Positions 16,775 to 25,246 of a DNA stretch of 64,000 nucleotides are shown in pieces. The notes under the pieces are model-generated. The model made no database searches. It worked only from the letters and a program-made list of their open reading frames with translations, and was not told the origin of the DNA. Within the stretch, counting starts at the first letter, position 1. The number at the start of each line of letters is the position of its first letter. The DNA is from Contendibacter sp031732755 (lineage in GTDB: Bacteria > Pseudomonadota > Gammaproteobacteria > Competibacterales > Competibacteraceae). The stretch is from contig JAVMKI010000078.1 of the NCBI GenBank assembly GCA_031732755.1, positions 1 to 64,000 of the forward strand, given 5' to 3'. The position numbers and the translations under genes are program-made.

Positions 16775-16871
16775 AAACCACCCAACCGGTTGACGTTAAG
16801 AATCTGCTCGTGGGCGATTGCGGCGGATGATCGCCAGCAGGCGGACTCTTGCCATCAATCATCAAACCGTT

Positions 16872-17387
16872 TCACGGACAGGCCTTGGACGATTTCCCTC
16901 TCGGGGGAAAACGGCTTCGCCAATCCGCCTCGAAATCCTCAGGAAATCGTGAGTAATCCGGTCCATCGGCAGTCAGCATCACCCCGCGAAAAACATAGGG
17001 TTTGCCGGGACGCCCGTGGACCGGCTTTTCAAAATAGACCTCAATCATCGGTCGATCCGTTCGATTTTTGGGGTGTTTGAGGATCAAGTCCGCCTGCCCA
17101 CACCAGTGACCGCCGCCATCGAGCGGGCCAGGCCCTGTTAACTGGCACGCGCCCCCCGACCAGCGGATCGAGCGCACATCTTGACCGGTCAACTCCTTTA
17201 GCCATTGTTCAACGGAGCGCTCCACGCAGCGCCCTTGACGGTTGTCAATCTCCTTGAGGGGTGCCGTGCGCGCTGCCTTGGCGAGCGCCACGGATGGGAC
17301 GGGACTGGCGGAAATGGCTACCGGGGAGAGCAACAATGCTCCCGCGCCGACCACCCCGCCCAGAGCTATCGCCATGAATCTTGACAT
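16872..17387 (-). CDS. Secreted protein of unknown function
   Basis: 171 residues. A signal peptide is likely (MAIALGGVVGAGALLLSPVAISASP, cleavage near residue 27). The mature part has four cysteines (one in GRCVE, GACQL, HWCGQ and KACP) that could pair. I recognise no domain. It is convergent with the beta-glucosidase gene. Confidence 0.7.
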   Translation of the reverse strand: MSRFMAIALGGVVGAGALLLSPVAISASPVPSVALAKAARTAPLKEIDNRQGRCVERSVEQWLKELTGQDVRSIRWSGGACQLTGPGPLDGGGHWCGQADLILKHPKNRTDRPMIEVYFEKPVHGRPGKPYVFRGVMLTADGPDYSRFPEDFEADWRSRFPPRGKSSKACP

Positions 17388-17515
17388 ATATCCTCAATCT
17401 AACGGGTCGGACGGAAAACCAGCCAAGCGCGGACGAACTCAGTTCTCCTGGCACCAGGCGAAACCCAGGACACTTTACTGGCGGCCAAGCCCGCTTTCAC
17501 ACCCATAAAAAACAC

Positions 17516-17540
17516 ATTGAACCTATCATTTTAACCATAG
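17516..17540 (+). promoter_or_regulatory. Weak sigma-32-like site before the Hsp90-like gene
   Basis: ATTGAA, 13 bases, then CCATAG resembles CTTGAA-N13-CCCCAT only partly. It lies about 110 bases before the Hsp90-like start. It is listed because the downstream gene is of a heat-shock family. Confidence 0.25.
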
Positions 17541-17650
17541 TCCGTTTTTTCACGGCTTCCCAGCAGGATTGACCAGGCGTCGCGACCGGGTGTGCAAGCG
17601 CTGGGAATACCATCCACGGGCGCGACGCTGTTTATCCGCGACGATGCCCC

Positions 17651-19513
17651 ATGCCCAAGATGCGCGCCAGTTTTCAAGGTCTGGTCCGGGTGCTGGCGAA
17701 AAGCCTGTACCCGGAACCGGATGTGTTCGTCCGCGAACTGCTGCAAAACGCTCATGACAGCATTCAATTCCGCCGACTCGACGAGCCCGACTTGGCCGGC
17801 GTGGTTCACATCGACGTGGACGAAGGCGCCCGCGCGTTGAGCTTCAGCGACAACGGCACCGGTATGGATCAGCGGGAGATCGAGAACTTTCTGAGCGTCA
17901 TCGGCAGCACCGGCACAGGTAGTCGCGCTCAGGAACTGGCATCCCGCGACGTGGCGGTCGCCACCATCGGCCAGTTCGGCATCGGTTTGCTATCCGCCTT
18001 CGTCGTCGCCGAACGCATCGACGTTTACACCCGCAAGCCAGGCGCGGTGCGAGCCTGGCGCTGGACCAACCACGGCGGCGAGGACTACGAGTTGGCCGCG
18101 CTGCCGACGAACGCGCAACCGCCCGGCACTCGGGTCGTGGTCACGCTGGCATCGAACCAGACCGCTTTCCTCGACAGTCGCCGAATCCGCCAGATCGTGC
18201 GGCGCTACGCCGATTTTCTGCCGTTTCCGATCCTGCTCGATGGCTTCGACCCGATCAACGCGGTCAACGCCCCCTGGCACGAGCCGGGCTGGCGCGACCC
18301 GGTCGAGCGAGACCGGACGCTGGCCGCCTTCCTGAGCCAGCGTTACGGTGATCCCATTCTGCTGGGGATTCCCGTGGACCTACCGTATCCCCGGACGTTG
18401 GGGGGGGTGTATATCGCCGCCCGCTACGCGCCGGGTGGTCGGGACGGCGCCGTGGACTTGTTTCAGGGGCGGATGTGCATCCGTTTGAACGATATCGAAC
18501 TATTGCCGGAATGGGCGCGGTTCGCGCGCGGGGTGGTGGATTGTCCAGAACTGCAACCGACCGCCGCCCGCGATAACGTGTTGCGGAACAGCGTCTATCA
18601 CGCCCTGCGCGAAGCCTTGGGAAAAACCATCGTCGCGGCGCTGCTCGATCTCGCGATCCGCGACCGGCCGCGTTTTCTGCGCTTGTGCGACTGGCATCAG
18701 GACGCGATCAAGGGCATGGCGGCGCGGCATGAGGAATTCGGCGCGGCGGTGCTGAACTATCTCCCGTTCGCAACCAACCAGGGTCAATTGACGCTGCCCG
18801 ACTATCTGGCCCGCCAGCCGGTTGAGGCGGACGGTAAGCGATACGTGTATTTCTTCAGCCACGTCGCTGACACCAACCAGTTCTATCCGCTCTGCCAGGC
18901 GCGCGGCGTGCTGGGCATCCATGCCGGAAGCGCCTTCGATGAAATGCTGTTGCGCCGCTACGTTGGCCAGCACCCCGATCAGGTGGACCTCAAGCCGTTG
19001 GATCGCCTCGACGACCCGGCGTTGTACCCGCCGCTCGACGCGGCGGCGCAGGTCCGCTATGCCTCCTTGCTGCGGGCGGTAAATCGGGCGTTGGCGGAGG
19101 CCGACGTGTCGGCGCGCGCCCAAATCCGCCAGTTTCAGCCAGCGGATTTGAGCGCCGTGGTGCTGTCCGGCCAGCGGCTGGTTGCCTTCGACCAGATGGA
19201 ACAGATGTTGGAAAGATCGCTACTGACGAACGAACTGGCGGAGCTGGCCGGCGAGGTGCGCGACCGGTTGCGCCGCCAGCCGCTGGATTTGCTGCTGAAC
19301 GCCGCGCATCCCCTGGTGCAACGGCTGGGTGAACTGGCCGATCCCGATGACTCCCGTTATCGCTCGGTGCTGACTGGTTTGTACTACGGCGCCCTGCTCA
19401 ATGCCCGGCATCGCTTGACGCCCGCCGCCGCCCAGCGTTTTCACGCGGACTTGCAAGCGCTGTTGACCGCGCACCTGGATTTGCAAACCCGCCGTGGCGC
19501 TTACTCCCGCTGA
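17651..19513 (+). CDS. Divergent Hsp90-family (HtpG-like) protein
   Basis: 620 residues. The GHKL ATPase domain is clear: FVRELLQNAHDSIQF (catalytic Glu and Mg-binding Asn), FSDNGTGMD, IGSTGTGSRAQEL (lid) and IGQFGIGLLSAF. The middle domain has LFQGRMCIRLNDIELLPEW followed by FARGVVDCPELQPTAARDNVL. Canonical HtpG has LPLNVSREILQ there, so this paralogue is diverged. The C-terminal dimerisation region is only weakly similar. It is an ATP-dependent chaperone by family, with unknown clients. Start ATG 17651 is used; ATG three codons later is possible. Confidence 0.9.
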   Translation: MPKMRASFQGLVRVLAKSLYPEPDVFVRELLQNAHDSIQFRRLDEPDLAGVVHIDVDEGARALSFSDNGTGMDQREIENFLSVIGSTGTGSRAQELASRDVAVATIGQFGIGLLSAFVVAERIDVYTRKPGAVRAWRWTNHGGEDYELAALPTNAQPPGTRVVVTLASNQTAFLDSRRIRQIVRRYADFLPFPILLDGFDPINAVNAPWHEPGWRDPVERDRTLAAFLSQRYGDPILLGIPVDLPYPRTLGGVYIAARYAPGGRDGAVDLFQGRMCIRLNDIELLPEWARFARGVVDCPELQPTAARDNVLRNSVYHALREALGKTIVAALLDLAIRDRPRFLRLCDWHQDAIKGMAARHEEFGAAVLNYLPFATNQGQLTLPDYLARQPVEADGKRYVYFFSHVADTNQFYPLCQARGVLGIHAGSAFDEMLLRRYVGQHPDQVDLKPLDRLDDPALYPPLDAAAQVRYASLLRAVNRALAEADVSARAQIRQFQPADLSAVVLSGQRLVAFDQMEQMLERSLLTNELAELAGEVRDRLRRQPLDLLLNAAHPLVQRLGELADPDDSRYRSVLTGLYYGALLNARHRLTPAAAQRFHADLQALLTAHLDLQTRRGAYSR

Positions 19514-19524
19514 TTCGAGAACGA

Positions 19525-20460
19525 TCACCCCAATTCCAGCACATCGCCGTTGCCGATGAACAAATTCGTCTGGGAGCCATGCCGAGCCGTCCCGCGCACG
19601 ACCGGCAAGCCCAGTTCCAGCATCTTCTCGACGGCGGTGCGGCCAGTGCAGTGATTGCACGCCACCTTGGCGATGCCATAGCCGCGCAGGGTATTGATGA
19701 CTTGTTCGCGCGCTTCGTCCCAATCCTCCAGCGGCGCAATGTGCAGTCCCCCGTAGATCGCGTGGATTCGCTCGCCGCCCTGGAAAGTCCGACGGGCGTA
19801 GTCCAGCAGGTTGAGCACGCCGCCATGACCGCAGCCGGTGACCATCGTCAGGCCCCGATCCTGGAGATGAGCGTACAGGACGTTTTCCCCCTGTACCTGC
19901 AACAACGTGTTCATTGGAAAACTGACCAACGCCAGGCCGGGAAACAACATCAACGGTTGATGGATGGGCACCGTGATCACCTGGCCGGTGTGTCCCTGCC
20001 GCTGGATGTGGGCGAACCCCGCCGGATGGAAACCTTCGGGAACATAAATCGTGAGGTCGGGACAGTGCTTGAGGGTCGAACCGATCCCCCAGAAGTGATC
20101 GAAATGCTCGTGGCTGATGATCAACGCCTCGATCCCGCCCTGCCGCAGTAGTTCCGCGATGCCTTCCTCGACAAAGCGTCGGTCCATCCAGACCGGATTC
20201 CAGCCGGTGTCGAACAGCAGGCGGCGCACGGTTCCATCGGTCGTCTCGGCCTCCAACAACGCCGAAAAACCAGCGGCGTTGTTTTCATGCAGCGTGCCGA
20301 ACGGTGGCCAGGGAATCGTGTATTGATCGGCTTCCGCGCCACCAGCGGCGCGGATATCGCTGAACACCGTGGCGGTATCGAACCAACCGGTTTCCGAAAT
20401 GCAGCGAATCGTCAACCGCCGCAAGACGCCGGGATCAAGGGTTTGAGTCATTGTGGACAT
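19525..20460 (-). CDS. Metallo-beta-lactamase-fold hydrolase
   Basis: 311 residues. The metal motif SHEHFDHFWG starts at His117, and further ligands are likely in TGCGHGG and GGLHIAP. The layout (long N-terminal part with LLFDTGWNP, and a late CNHCTG segment) resembles the subgroup that includes dihydropterin/RFA-P-synthase-like proteins. The substrate cannot be read from sequence. It ends 11 bases from the convergent Hsp90-like gene and is followed by the methyltransferase upstream. Confidence 0.85.
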   Translation of the reverse strand: MSTMTQTLDPGVLRRLTIRCISETGWFDTATVFSDIRAAGGAEADQYTIPWPPFGTLHENNAAGFSALLEAETTDGTVRRLLFDTGWNPVWMDRRFVEEGIAELLRQGGIEALIISHEHFDHFWGIGSTLKHCPDLTIYVPEGFHPAGFAHIQRQGHTGQVITVPIHQPLMLFPGLALVSFPMNTLLQVQGENVLYAHLQDRGLTMVTGCGHGGVLNLLDYARRTFQGGERIHAIYGGLHIAPLEDWDEAREQVINTLRGYGIAKVACNHCTGRTAVEKMLELGLPVVRGTARHGSQTNLFIGNGDVLELG

Positions 20461-20521
20461 GGCGATGACCTCCTTCGGATAGAACCCTTTTCAGACCGAG
20501 AGTGCGTGGGCGAACGCGGTT

Positions 20522-21154
20522 TCATTCACTCCGCGTCCGGGCCGCGACCGCCAGGAACAACGGATATTCCCGTATCCCCTCATCGGTCGCCTTTTTCATC
20601 ACATGGCAGGTCGAAAACTCCACCCCGCTGAATCCCGCATTCACCAGTTGCGCGCGCAACGCCGCCCGGTCGAAACCGTTATGGCCGACAAAACCAGGGC
20701 CGTGGAACGAGCCATCTTCCTGGTCCAGGTCAGCAATGCCCAACCAGCCGCCGGGCCGCAGCAGGTCATGAAAAGCCCGCAGCAACCGGCCGGTATCGGC
20801 GACATGGTGTAGGGTCATCAGGGTGTAAATCAGATCGTAGCGCCCGGCGAGCGGCGCATCCGTCGTCAAATCGAGAGTGACGGGATGCAGGTGGGAAAGT
20901 CCAGTCGCGGCGATTTTTTCCGCCAGCACCGCCAACATACCGGGCGAACTGTCGGTCAGGGTAAATTCGCCCAAATCCGCGTGCAAGGCGAAACTCAACA
21001 GGCCCGTTCCGCAGCCATATTCAAGCACGCGCCAGTCGCGCGCCAGCGGAATCCGCTGACGCAGCGCGGCGGCAACGGCAAGCGCCCGTTCCTGCTTGAC
21101 CGGATCGGCATCCCAGGTTTTGGCCTTGGCATCGAAGTGCATTGCGGTGTTCAT
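20522..21154 (-). CDS. Class I SAM-dependent methyltransferase
   Basis: 210 residues. Motif I is VLEYGCGTGLLSFAL, the acidic strand end is FTLTDSSPGML, and the post motif is LLRPGGWLGIADLDQEDGSFHG. The class is clear, the substrate is not. It lies in the same orientation between the metallo-beta-lactamase-fold gene and the NifX-like gene. Confidence 0.88.
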   Translation of the reverse strand: MNTAMHFDAKAKTWDADPVKQERALAVAAALRQRIPLARDWRVLEYGCGTGLLSFALHADLGEFTLTDSSPGMLAVLAEKIAATGLSHLHPVTLDLTTDAPLAGRYDLIYTLMTLHHVADTGRLLRAFHDLLRPGGWLGIADLDQEDGSFHGPGFVGHNGFDRAALRAQLVNAGFSGVEFSTCHVMKKATDEGIREYPLFLAVAARTRSE

Positions 21155-21190
21155 CAGGATTACAAAGCAGCCTAAACGCTGGTGCCCCGG

Positions 21191-21580
21191 TCAGGGGTGA
21201 TGGTGATGCTGATGTTGATGATGCTGGTGCTGATGAGCGCCATGGTCGCACGCACCCGCCTCCACGATCAGCGTCCCTTGCAAATAAGCGGCGACCGCCT
21301 GATCGGGGTCCGTCTCCGCAGTCGTCAGGACGGTAATGCCTTTAGCGGCGAGCCGGTGTTGCAAGCCATACCCCATGCTACCGGCAATCAGAACCTGGAC
21401 CGTGTCCAGCGGATGCGGTTCGTGCGGCGAACTCTCGTGAAACGACTGCTCGATAGGCAACTCCAGCAGGGTTTTGCTGGCGACCTGGTCCTGCGCGATG
21501 TCGTAAACCCAGAATTTGCGACACTTGCCGGCATGTTCGGTGATCGTACGGCGATTCTGGCTGGTAACGGCGATTTTCAC
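21191..21580 (-). CDS. NifX/NifB-C-terminal-like protein with His-rich tail
   Basis: 129 residues. MKIAVTSQNRRTITEHAGKCRKFWVYDI and the later VLIAGSMGYGLQHRLAAKGI follow the dinitrogenase iron-molybdenum cofactor-binding fold. The last 20 residues are His/Gln-rich (HQHQHHQHQHHHHP), likely to bind nickel, cobalt or zinc. No nif genes are visible, so a nitrogenase role is not supported. It is divergent from the FNR-like regulator with about 70-110 bases between. Confidence 0.85.
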   Translation of the reverse strand: MKIAVTSQNRRTITEHAGKCRKFWVYDIAQDQVASKTLLELPIEQSFHESSPHEPHPLDTVQVLIAGSMGYGLQHRLAAKGITVLTTAETDPDQAVAAYLQGTLIVEAGACDHGAHQHQHHQHQHHHHP

Positions 21581-21694
21581 TGCAAACTCTCCTTATGCAA
21601 AAGCTGGCGAAACGATTGAACGCCATGCGGCGCGCCAGGGTCAGGTAAACTGATGGTTTGCCAACGACCGTGGAATCACGAGCACGGGTGTCCG

Positions 21695-22405
21695 ATGAAA
21701 CCCATTTCCCTGCATGAAGCCTGGTTGGGCGAAACCAAATGCCGCCACTGCGCCGTGCGCAATTCGGCGCTGTTCGCTGGCCTGCGGGAAGCGGACTTCC
21801 GTCATATCCACCAGCCGATCAAGGATGTAGCGCTGGCTCCCGAAGAAGCGCTGTACCGGATGCGCGAACGAGGCAGCATGTTGTTCACTCTGCGCGGTGG
21901 GGTCATGAAACTGCTGCAATATCTGCCTGACGGCAGCCAGCGCATCGTTCGCCTGCTCAAGGACAGCGACGTGCTCGGTCTGGAGGCGTTAGTCGGTCAG
22001 CCCTACCAGCACGACGCCATTGCCCTGACCGACTGCGAAATCTGCGCGATCCCCGTCAGCGTCGTCGAGCGGCTGGGCCGCGAGCAACCGGCGCTGTACC
22101 TGGAACTGATGGCGCGCTGGCAACAGGCGTTGAGCGAGGCCGATACCTGGTTGACTCAGTTCACCACCGGCACCGCTCGTCAACGAGTGGCGCGGCTGTT
22201 GTTGCGTCTGTCCTGTCCTGACCAGGACCACCCCCTACCTCTATTCGGGCGCGAGGACATGGGCGCGATGGTGGGGCTCACCACCGAAACCGTCAGCCGC
22301 ACCATCGCCGAACTGCGCCGACAAGGGGTGTTGCGCGACCGGGGGGCCAACCTCCAGGAATGCAACCGCGCCATGCTGCACCGTATCGCCGATGGTGAGG
22401 AATGA
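21695..22405 (+). CDS. Crp/Fnr-family transcriptional regulator
   Basis: About 236 residues. An N-terminal TKCRHCAVRNSALFAGL is followed by a cyclic-nucleotide-binding-like beta-roll and a C-terminal HTH (REDMGAMVGLTTETVSRTIAELRRQGVL, with the FNR-type E-SR recognition pattern). Cysteines sit at the first two FNR cluster positions and in TDCEIC, but the third N-terminal Cys is absent. A start at 21653 is also open, adding 14 residues; I prefer 21695 because MKPISLHEAWLG looks like the family N-terminus. It may control the divergent NifX-like gene set. Confidence 0.88.
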   Translation: MKPISLHEAWLGETKCRHCAVRNSALFAGLREADFRHIHQPIKDVALAPEEALYRMRERGSMLFTLRGGVMKLLQYLPDGSQRIVRLLKDSDVLGLEALVGQPYQHDAIALTDCEICAIPVSVVERLGREQPALYLELMARWQQALSEADTWLTQFTTGTARQRVARLLLRLSCPDQDHPLPLFGREDMGAMVGLTTETVSRTIAELRRQGVLRDRGANLQECNRAMLHRIADGEE

Positions 22406-22511
22406 GAAAAAACGCCACTCTGCTCGAACGAGAGTCTGCATTGACACGGCGCTGACCGCATTGCGGATTCGCAATCCGAACGCGGATCGGAGCGCCAATG
22501 GATCGAGAGGG

Positions 22512-23423
22512 TCAGGCCGCGCGGGGACGAGTCAGGGGCACGGCCAGCGCTCCAGCGATCAGGAAGGTCAACACGACGCCGATCAAACCGGCCAGGCCGG
22601 TAGACAGCGTTTCGGCGGTAACGCCGACGATCTGGTAATCGGCCAAGGGCGTTACGAACCACGGCGCGGCCTCGTGCAAAACCTGGTACTGCGTCATGAT
22701 CGCTTCCAGACCGTCCGGCAGCGACGAAGCGAACGGACTCAGGCACAACGCGATCAGCAGGGCCGCCAAGGTGGGTACGGCGAAGCCGCGAGAAACGGAA
22801 ACCGCGCCGACCGTCGCTGGCCGACCCAACAGCGCCAGCGCCGCGCAGGTGATGAGCGCCTCGCCCAGGCCGATCCACGCATGGACACCCAACATCGCCG
22901 GCACGACCCGCGCCAGCGGCAACACCCCGGCCAAGGCCAGTTCAACCGCGCAAGCCAAGGCCGCCAGCATCACCGACGCCCAACTAGCCAAGGCGGTGGC
23001 GGTCCAGACCCGAGCCTCGCCAGCGGGCAATTGCTTCAACAGGCCCCACCGCAGCAAGCCGCCCAGACCCGCGCCCAGCACCGCCATGTTCAGCACGTTG
23101 GCGCCCAGCACGGTCAAGCCGCCGTCGGCGAACACCAGCGCCTGGATCGTCACCACCAACGCCAGCGCCAGCACGCCAAACGGCACGCCCAGCAGGGCGC
23201 TGGCCAATACGCCGCCGAGTAGATGACCCGAGGTACCACCGCTGATCGGAAAATTCATCATCTGGGCGGCGAAGATGAAAGCGGTAATCGCCGCGAAGCG
23301 CAACGGATGCGGTTTTTCCGCCGACCGGTGCGCCGCCACCGCCGCGCCCGCCAAGCACAGACCGCTGACGACGGCGGTCACCGGACAAATGCTGCCATCG
23401 AGCAAATGTTGTGGGATGTGCAT
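22512..23423 (-). CDS. CbiM/NikM-type cobalt or nickel ECF permease with fused PDGLE (CbiN-like) domain
   Basis: 303 residues. The N-terminus MHIPQHLLDG carries the invariant His2 metal-binding loop, and NFPISGGTSGHLLGG and NVLNMAVLGAG are CbiM signatures. The C-terminus has a PDGLEAI segment and a final helix as in CbiN/NikN, so one polypeptide joins the M and N roles. No CbiQ or CbiO (ATPase) gene is adjacent, so energy-coupling partners must be elsewhere or the protein works alone. Substrate is cobalt or nickel. Confidence 0.9.
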   Translation of the reverse strand: MHIPQHLLDGSICPVTAVVSGLCLAGAAVAAHRSAEKPHPLRFAAITAFIFAAQMMNFPISGGTSGHLLGGVLASALLGVPFGVLALALVVTIQALVFADGGLTVLGANVLNMAVLGAGLGGLLRWGLLKQLPAGEARVWTATALASWASVMLAALACAVELALAGVLPLARVVPAMLGVHAWIGLGEALITCAALALLGRPATVGAVSVSRGFAVPTLAALLIALCLSPFASSLPDGLEAIMTQYQVLHEAAPWFVTPLADYQIVGVTAETLSTGLAGLIGVVLTFLIAGALAVPLTRPRAA

Positions 23424-23465
23424 GAGTCTACTCCTCGATGAAAGACCAGGAAAATTTCAGCATAG

Positions 23466-23578
23466 TCCAGAGACGGTCTTCCTGCATCATCGGTTTGGCA
23501 GGCCGCCACGCCGTAAGCGCTCCCCGGCGCGACACTGCTGGCGCCATCGCACCCGATTGCAAATTAAAAGGCGCGTGC
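23466..23578 (-). promoter_or_regulatory. Possible degenerate cobalamin riboswitch upstream of cbiM-like gene
   Basis: In the leader of the permease gene, elements resembling a cobalamin riboswitch occur in the right order on the minus strand: TTTTAAT, CGGGTGCGATGG, GCAGTGTCGCGCCGGGGAGC and a B12-box-like GATGCAGGAAGACCGTC. The B12 box departs from AGYCAGGAGACCTGCC. Cobalt transporter genes are common targets of this riboswitch, but the match was judged by eye only. Confidence 0.38.
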
Positions 23579-23614
23579 CAAAATAGAGGCGAAATTAGAC
23601 AGCGGGAGAAAAAC

Positions 23615-24007
23615 ATGGCCAAGGACATCAGTCAGATCTTCAGTCAAGCGGTTGATAAGTTCCGTGCCGAACAGGCACGAAGCCAGATCCGCCGGGAGGA
23701 TGGGTCTGGCGCCTTGGAACGGGAGTTCGAGACGGTCAAGGAGCAGGTGCGCAAGCTCAAACCCCAGATTGAAACCCATCCCCGGGTCAACTACCTCTGG
23801 ATCTTCAGCGATAAGATCATCATCGATTTCCACACCGGCCCGAATCAGCCCCATGCCCAATTGATCGTCCGGCTTTATCATGCCGGTAACCATCGAATCA
23901 GGCGGGGCATGTATGGTTATCTGCCCGACGGTTACGAAATGCCCTTGGCTAATGTGGATGAAACCGTGGAATTCATCGCCACCCAATGCGGCAAGCTGCT
24001 GGCCTGA
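23615..24007 (+). CDS. Conserved hypothetical protein, 130 residues
   Basis: A start at ATG 23615 after CGGGAGAAAAAC is well supported. It has no signal peptide. The N-terminal 60 residues are charged and helical (SQAVDKFRAEQARSQIRRE, VKEQVRKLKPQI), followed by an alpha/beta part (YLWIFSDKIIIDFHTGPN). I do not recognise a family. Confidence 0.75.
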   Translation: MAKDISQIFSQAVDKFRAEQARSQIRREDGSGALEREFETVKEQVRKLKPQIETHPRVNYLWIFSDKIIIDFHTGPNQPHAQLIVRLYHAGNHRIRRGMYGYLPDGYEMPLANVDETVEFIATQCGKLLA

Positions 24008-24060
24008 ATCGGTGGGCCGGTGTTCCACACCCTTGACAGTAACTCCGATCCGGTGAAGCG

Positions 24061-25089
24061 CTAGCGGGCCTGCTGATAGATTTGATCGAAGGTTCCGCCG
24101 TCCTTGAAATGAGTGGCTTGCGCTTTGGCCCAGCCCCCAAATACCTCGTCGATGGTGAACAGTTGCAAGCTGGGGAATTGGTCCCGATGGCGTTCGGCCA
24201 CCGCTGGCTCTCGCGGGCGGTAGTAATGTTTGGCCGCCAATTCCTGTCCATCGGTACTGTACAGATACTCCAGATACGCCTGGGCCACCGCGCGCGCGCC
24301 ATGGCGGTCGGCGACCTTGTCCACCAGCGCCACTGGCGGCTCGGCCAGAATGCTGACCGAGGGCATCACGATCTCGAAATCGTTCCGGCCCAATTCCTTG
24401 ACCGCTAAAAACGCCTCATTCTCCCAGGTCAGCAGCACATCGCCGATGTCGCGCTCGACGAAGGTGGTGGTGGACCCGCGCGCGCCGGAATCCAGCACCG
24501 GGACGTTGCGGTATAGCTGGGCGACGAAGTCGCGCGCCTTGGTTTCATCCCCACCGGAGCGGCGCAGCGCGTAGCCCCAAGCCGCCAGATAGTTCCAGCG
24601 CGCTCCACCAGAGGTTTTGGGGTTGGGCGTCACCACGCTCACTCCCGGTTTCACCAGATCATCCCAATCCCGGATGCCTTTGGGATTGCCCTTGCGCACC
24701 AAAAACACGATGGTCGAGGTATAGGGCGAGCTGTTGTACGGCAGACGGCGCTGCCAATCCGCCGGCAATAAACCACTCCTGGCGCTGATCTCGTCGATGT
24801 CGTAGGCCAGCGCCAGCGTGACCACGTCGGCCTCCAGTCCGTCGATCACCGAGCGCGCCTGTTTGCCGGAACCGCCGTGCGACTGGTGAACCGTCACCGA
24901 ATCACCGGTCTTGGCTTGCCAGTGTTTGTTGAAGGCGGCATTGAAATCGGTATAAAACTCGCGGGTGGGATCGTAGGATACATTCAGCAAGGTGACGGCT
25001 TGGCCAGCAATGCCGCCGGGCGAATAACCAGCGCCCAGCGCCAGAATCAACAGCGCCAGGGCCAGCCAGGGCAAACGGTGGGTCATCAT
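24061..25089 (-). CDS. sbp: Sulfate ABC transporter substrate-binding protein
   Basis: 342 residues from ATG 25089. A signal peptide (LPWLALALLILALGAGYSPGGIAGQA) precedes the sulfate-binding fold: LLNVSYDPTREFYTDFN, HQSHGGSGKQARSV, VTLALAYDIDEI, NPKTSGGARWNYLAAWGYA and GDVLLTWENEA. It captures sulfate or thiosulfate in the periplasm. No permease or ATPase genes lie beside it, so it serves a transporter encoded elsewhere. Confidence 0.94.
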   Translation of the reverse strand: MMTHRLPWLALALLILALGAGYSPGGIAGQAVTLLNVSYDPTREFYTDFNAAFNKHWQAKTGDSVTVHQSHGGSGKQARSVIDGLEADVVTLALAYDIDEISARSGLLPADWQRRLPYNSSPYTSTIVFLVRKGNPKGIRDWDDLVKPGVSVVTPNPKTSGGARWNYLAAWGYALRRSGGDETKARDFVAQLYRNVPVLDSGARGSTTTFVERDIGDVLLTWENEAFLAVKELGRNDFEIVMPSVSILAEPPVALVDKVADRHGARAVAQAYLEYLYSTDGQELAAKHYYRPREPAVAERHRDQFPSLQLFTIDEVFGGWAKAQATHFKDGGTFDQIYQQAR

Positions 25090-25246
25090 CGGAATTCTTC
25101 CCGGTAGTATCGAATGATGGGCAAAACTGCGTAAATCGCTTCCCCGCTGTTGGATCGGGTCCGCGTGGATTTGGGTGTGATCACCATAGCCCAGTCCAAT
25201 CCATATCCTAAAATAATATAAAATCATTTTTATATTCCAATTAACT

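Noticed and set aside
21191..21580. Nitrogenase cofactor gene nifX
   Set aside because: Only the fold is shared; there are no nif genes here, so the specific name is unsupported.
22459..22476. ATTGCG-GATT-CGCAAT hairpin between the FNR-like and cbiM-like genes
   Set aside because: A short stem without a T tract; too weak to call a terminator.
23438..23614. N-terminal extension of the 130-residue unknown protein
   Set aside because: It would overlap the riboswitch candidate, and the ATG at 23615 has a good ribosome site.
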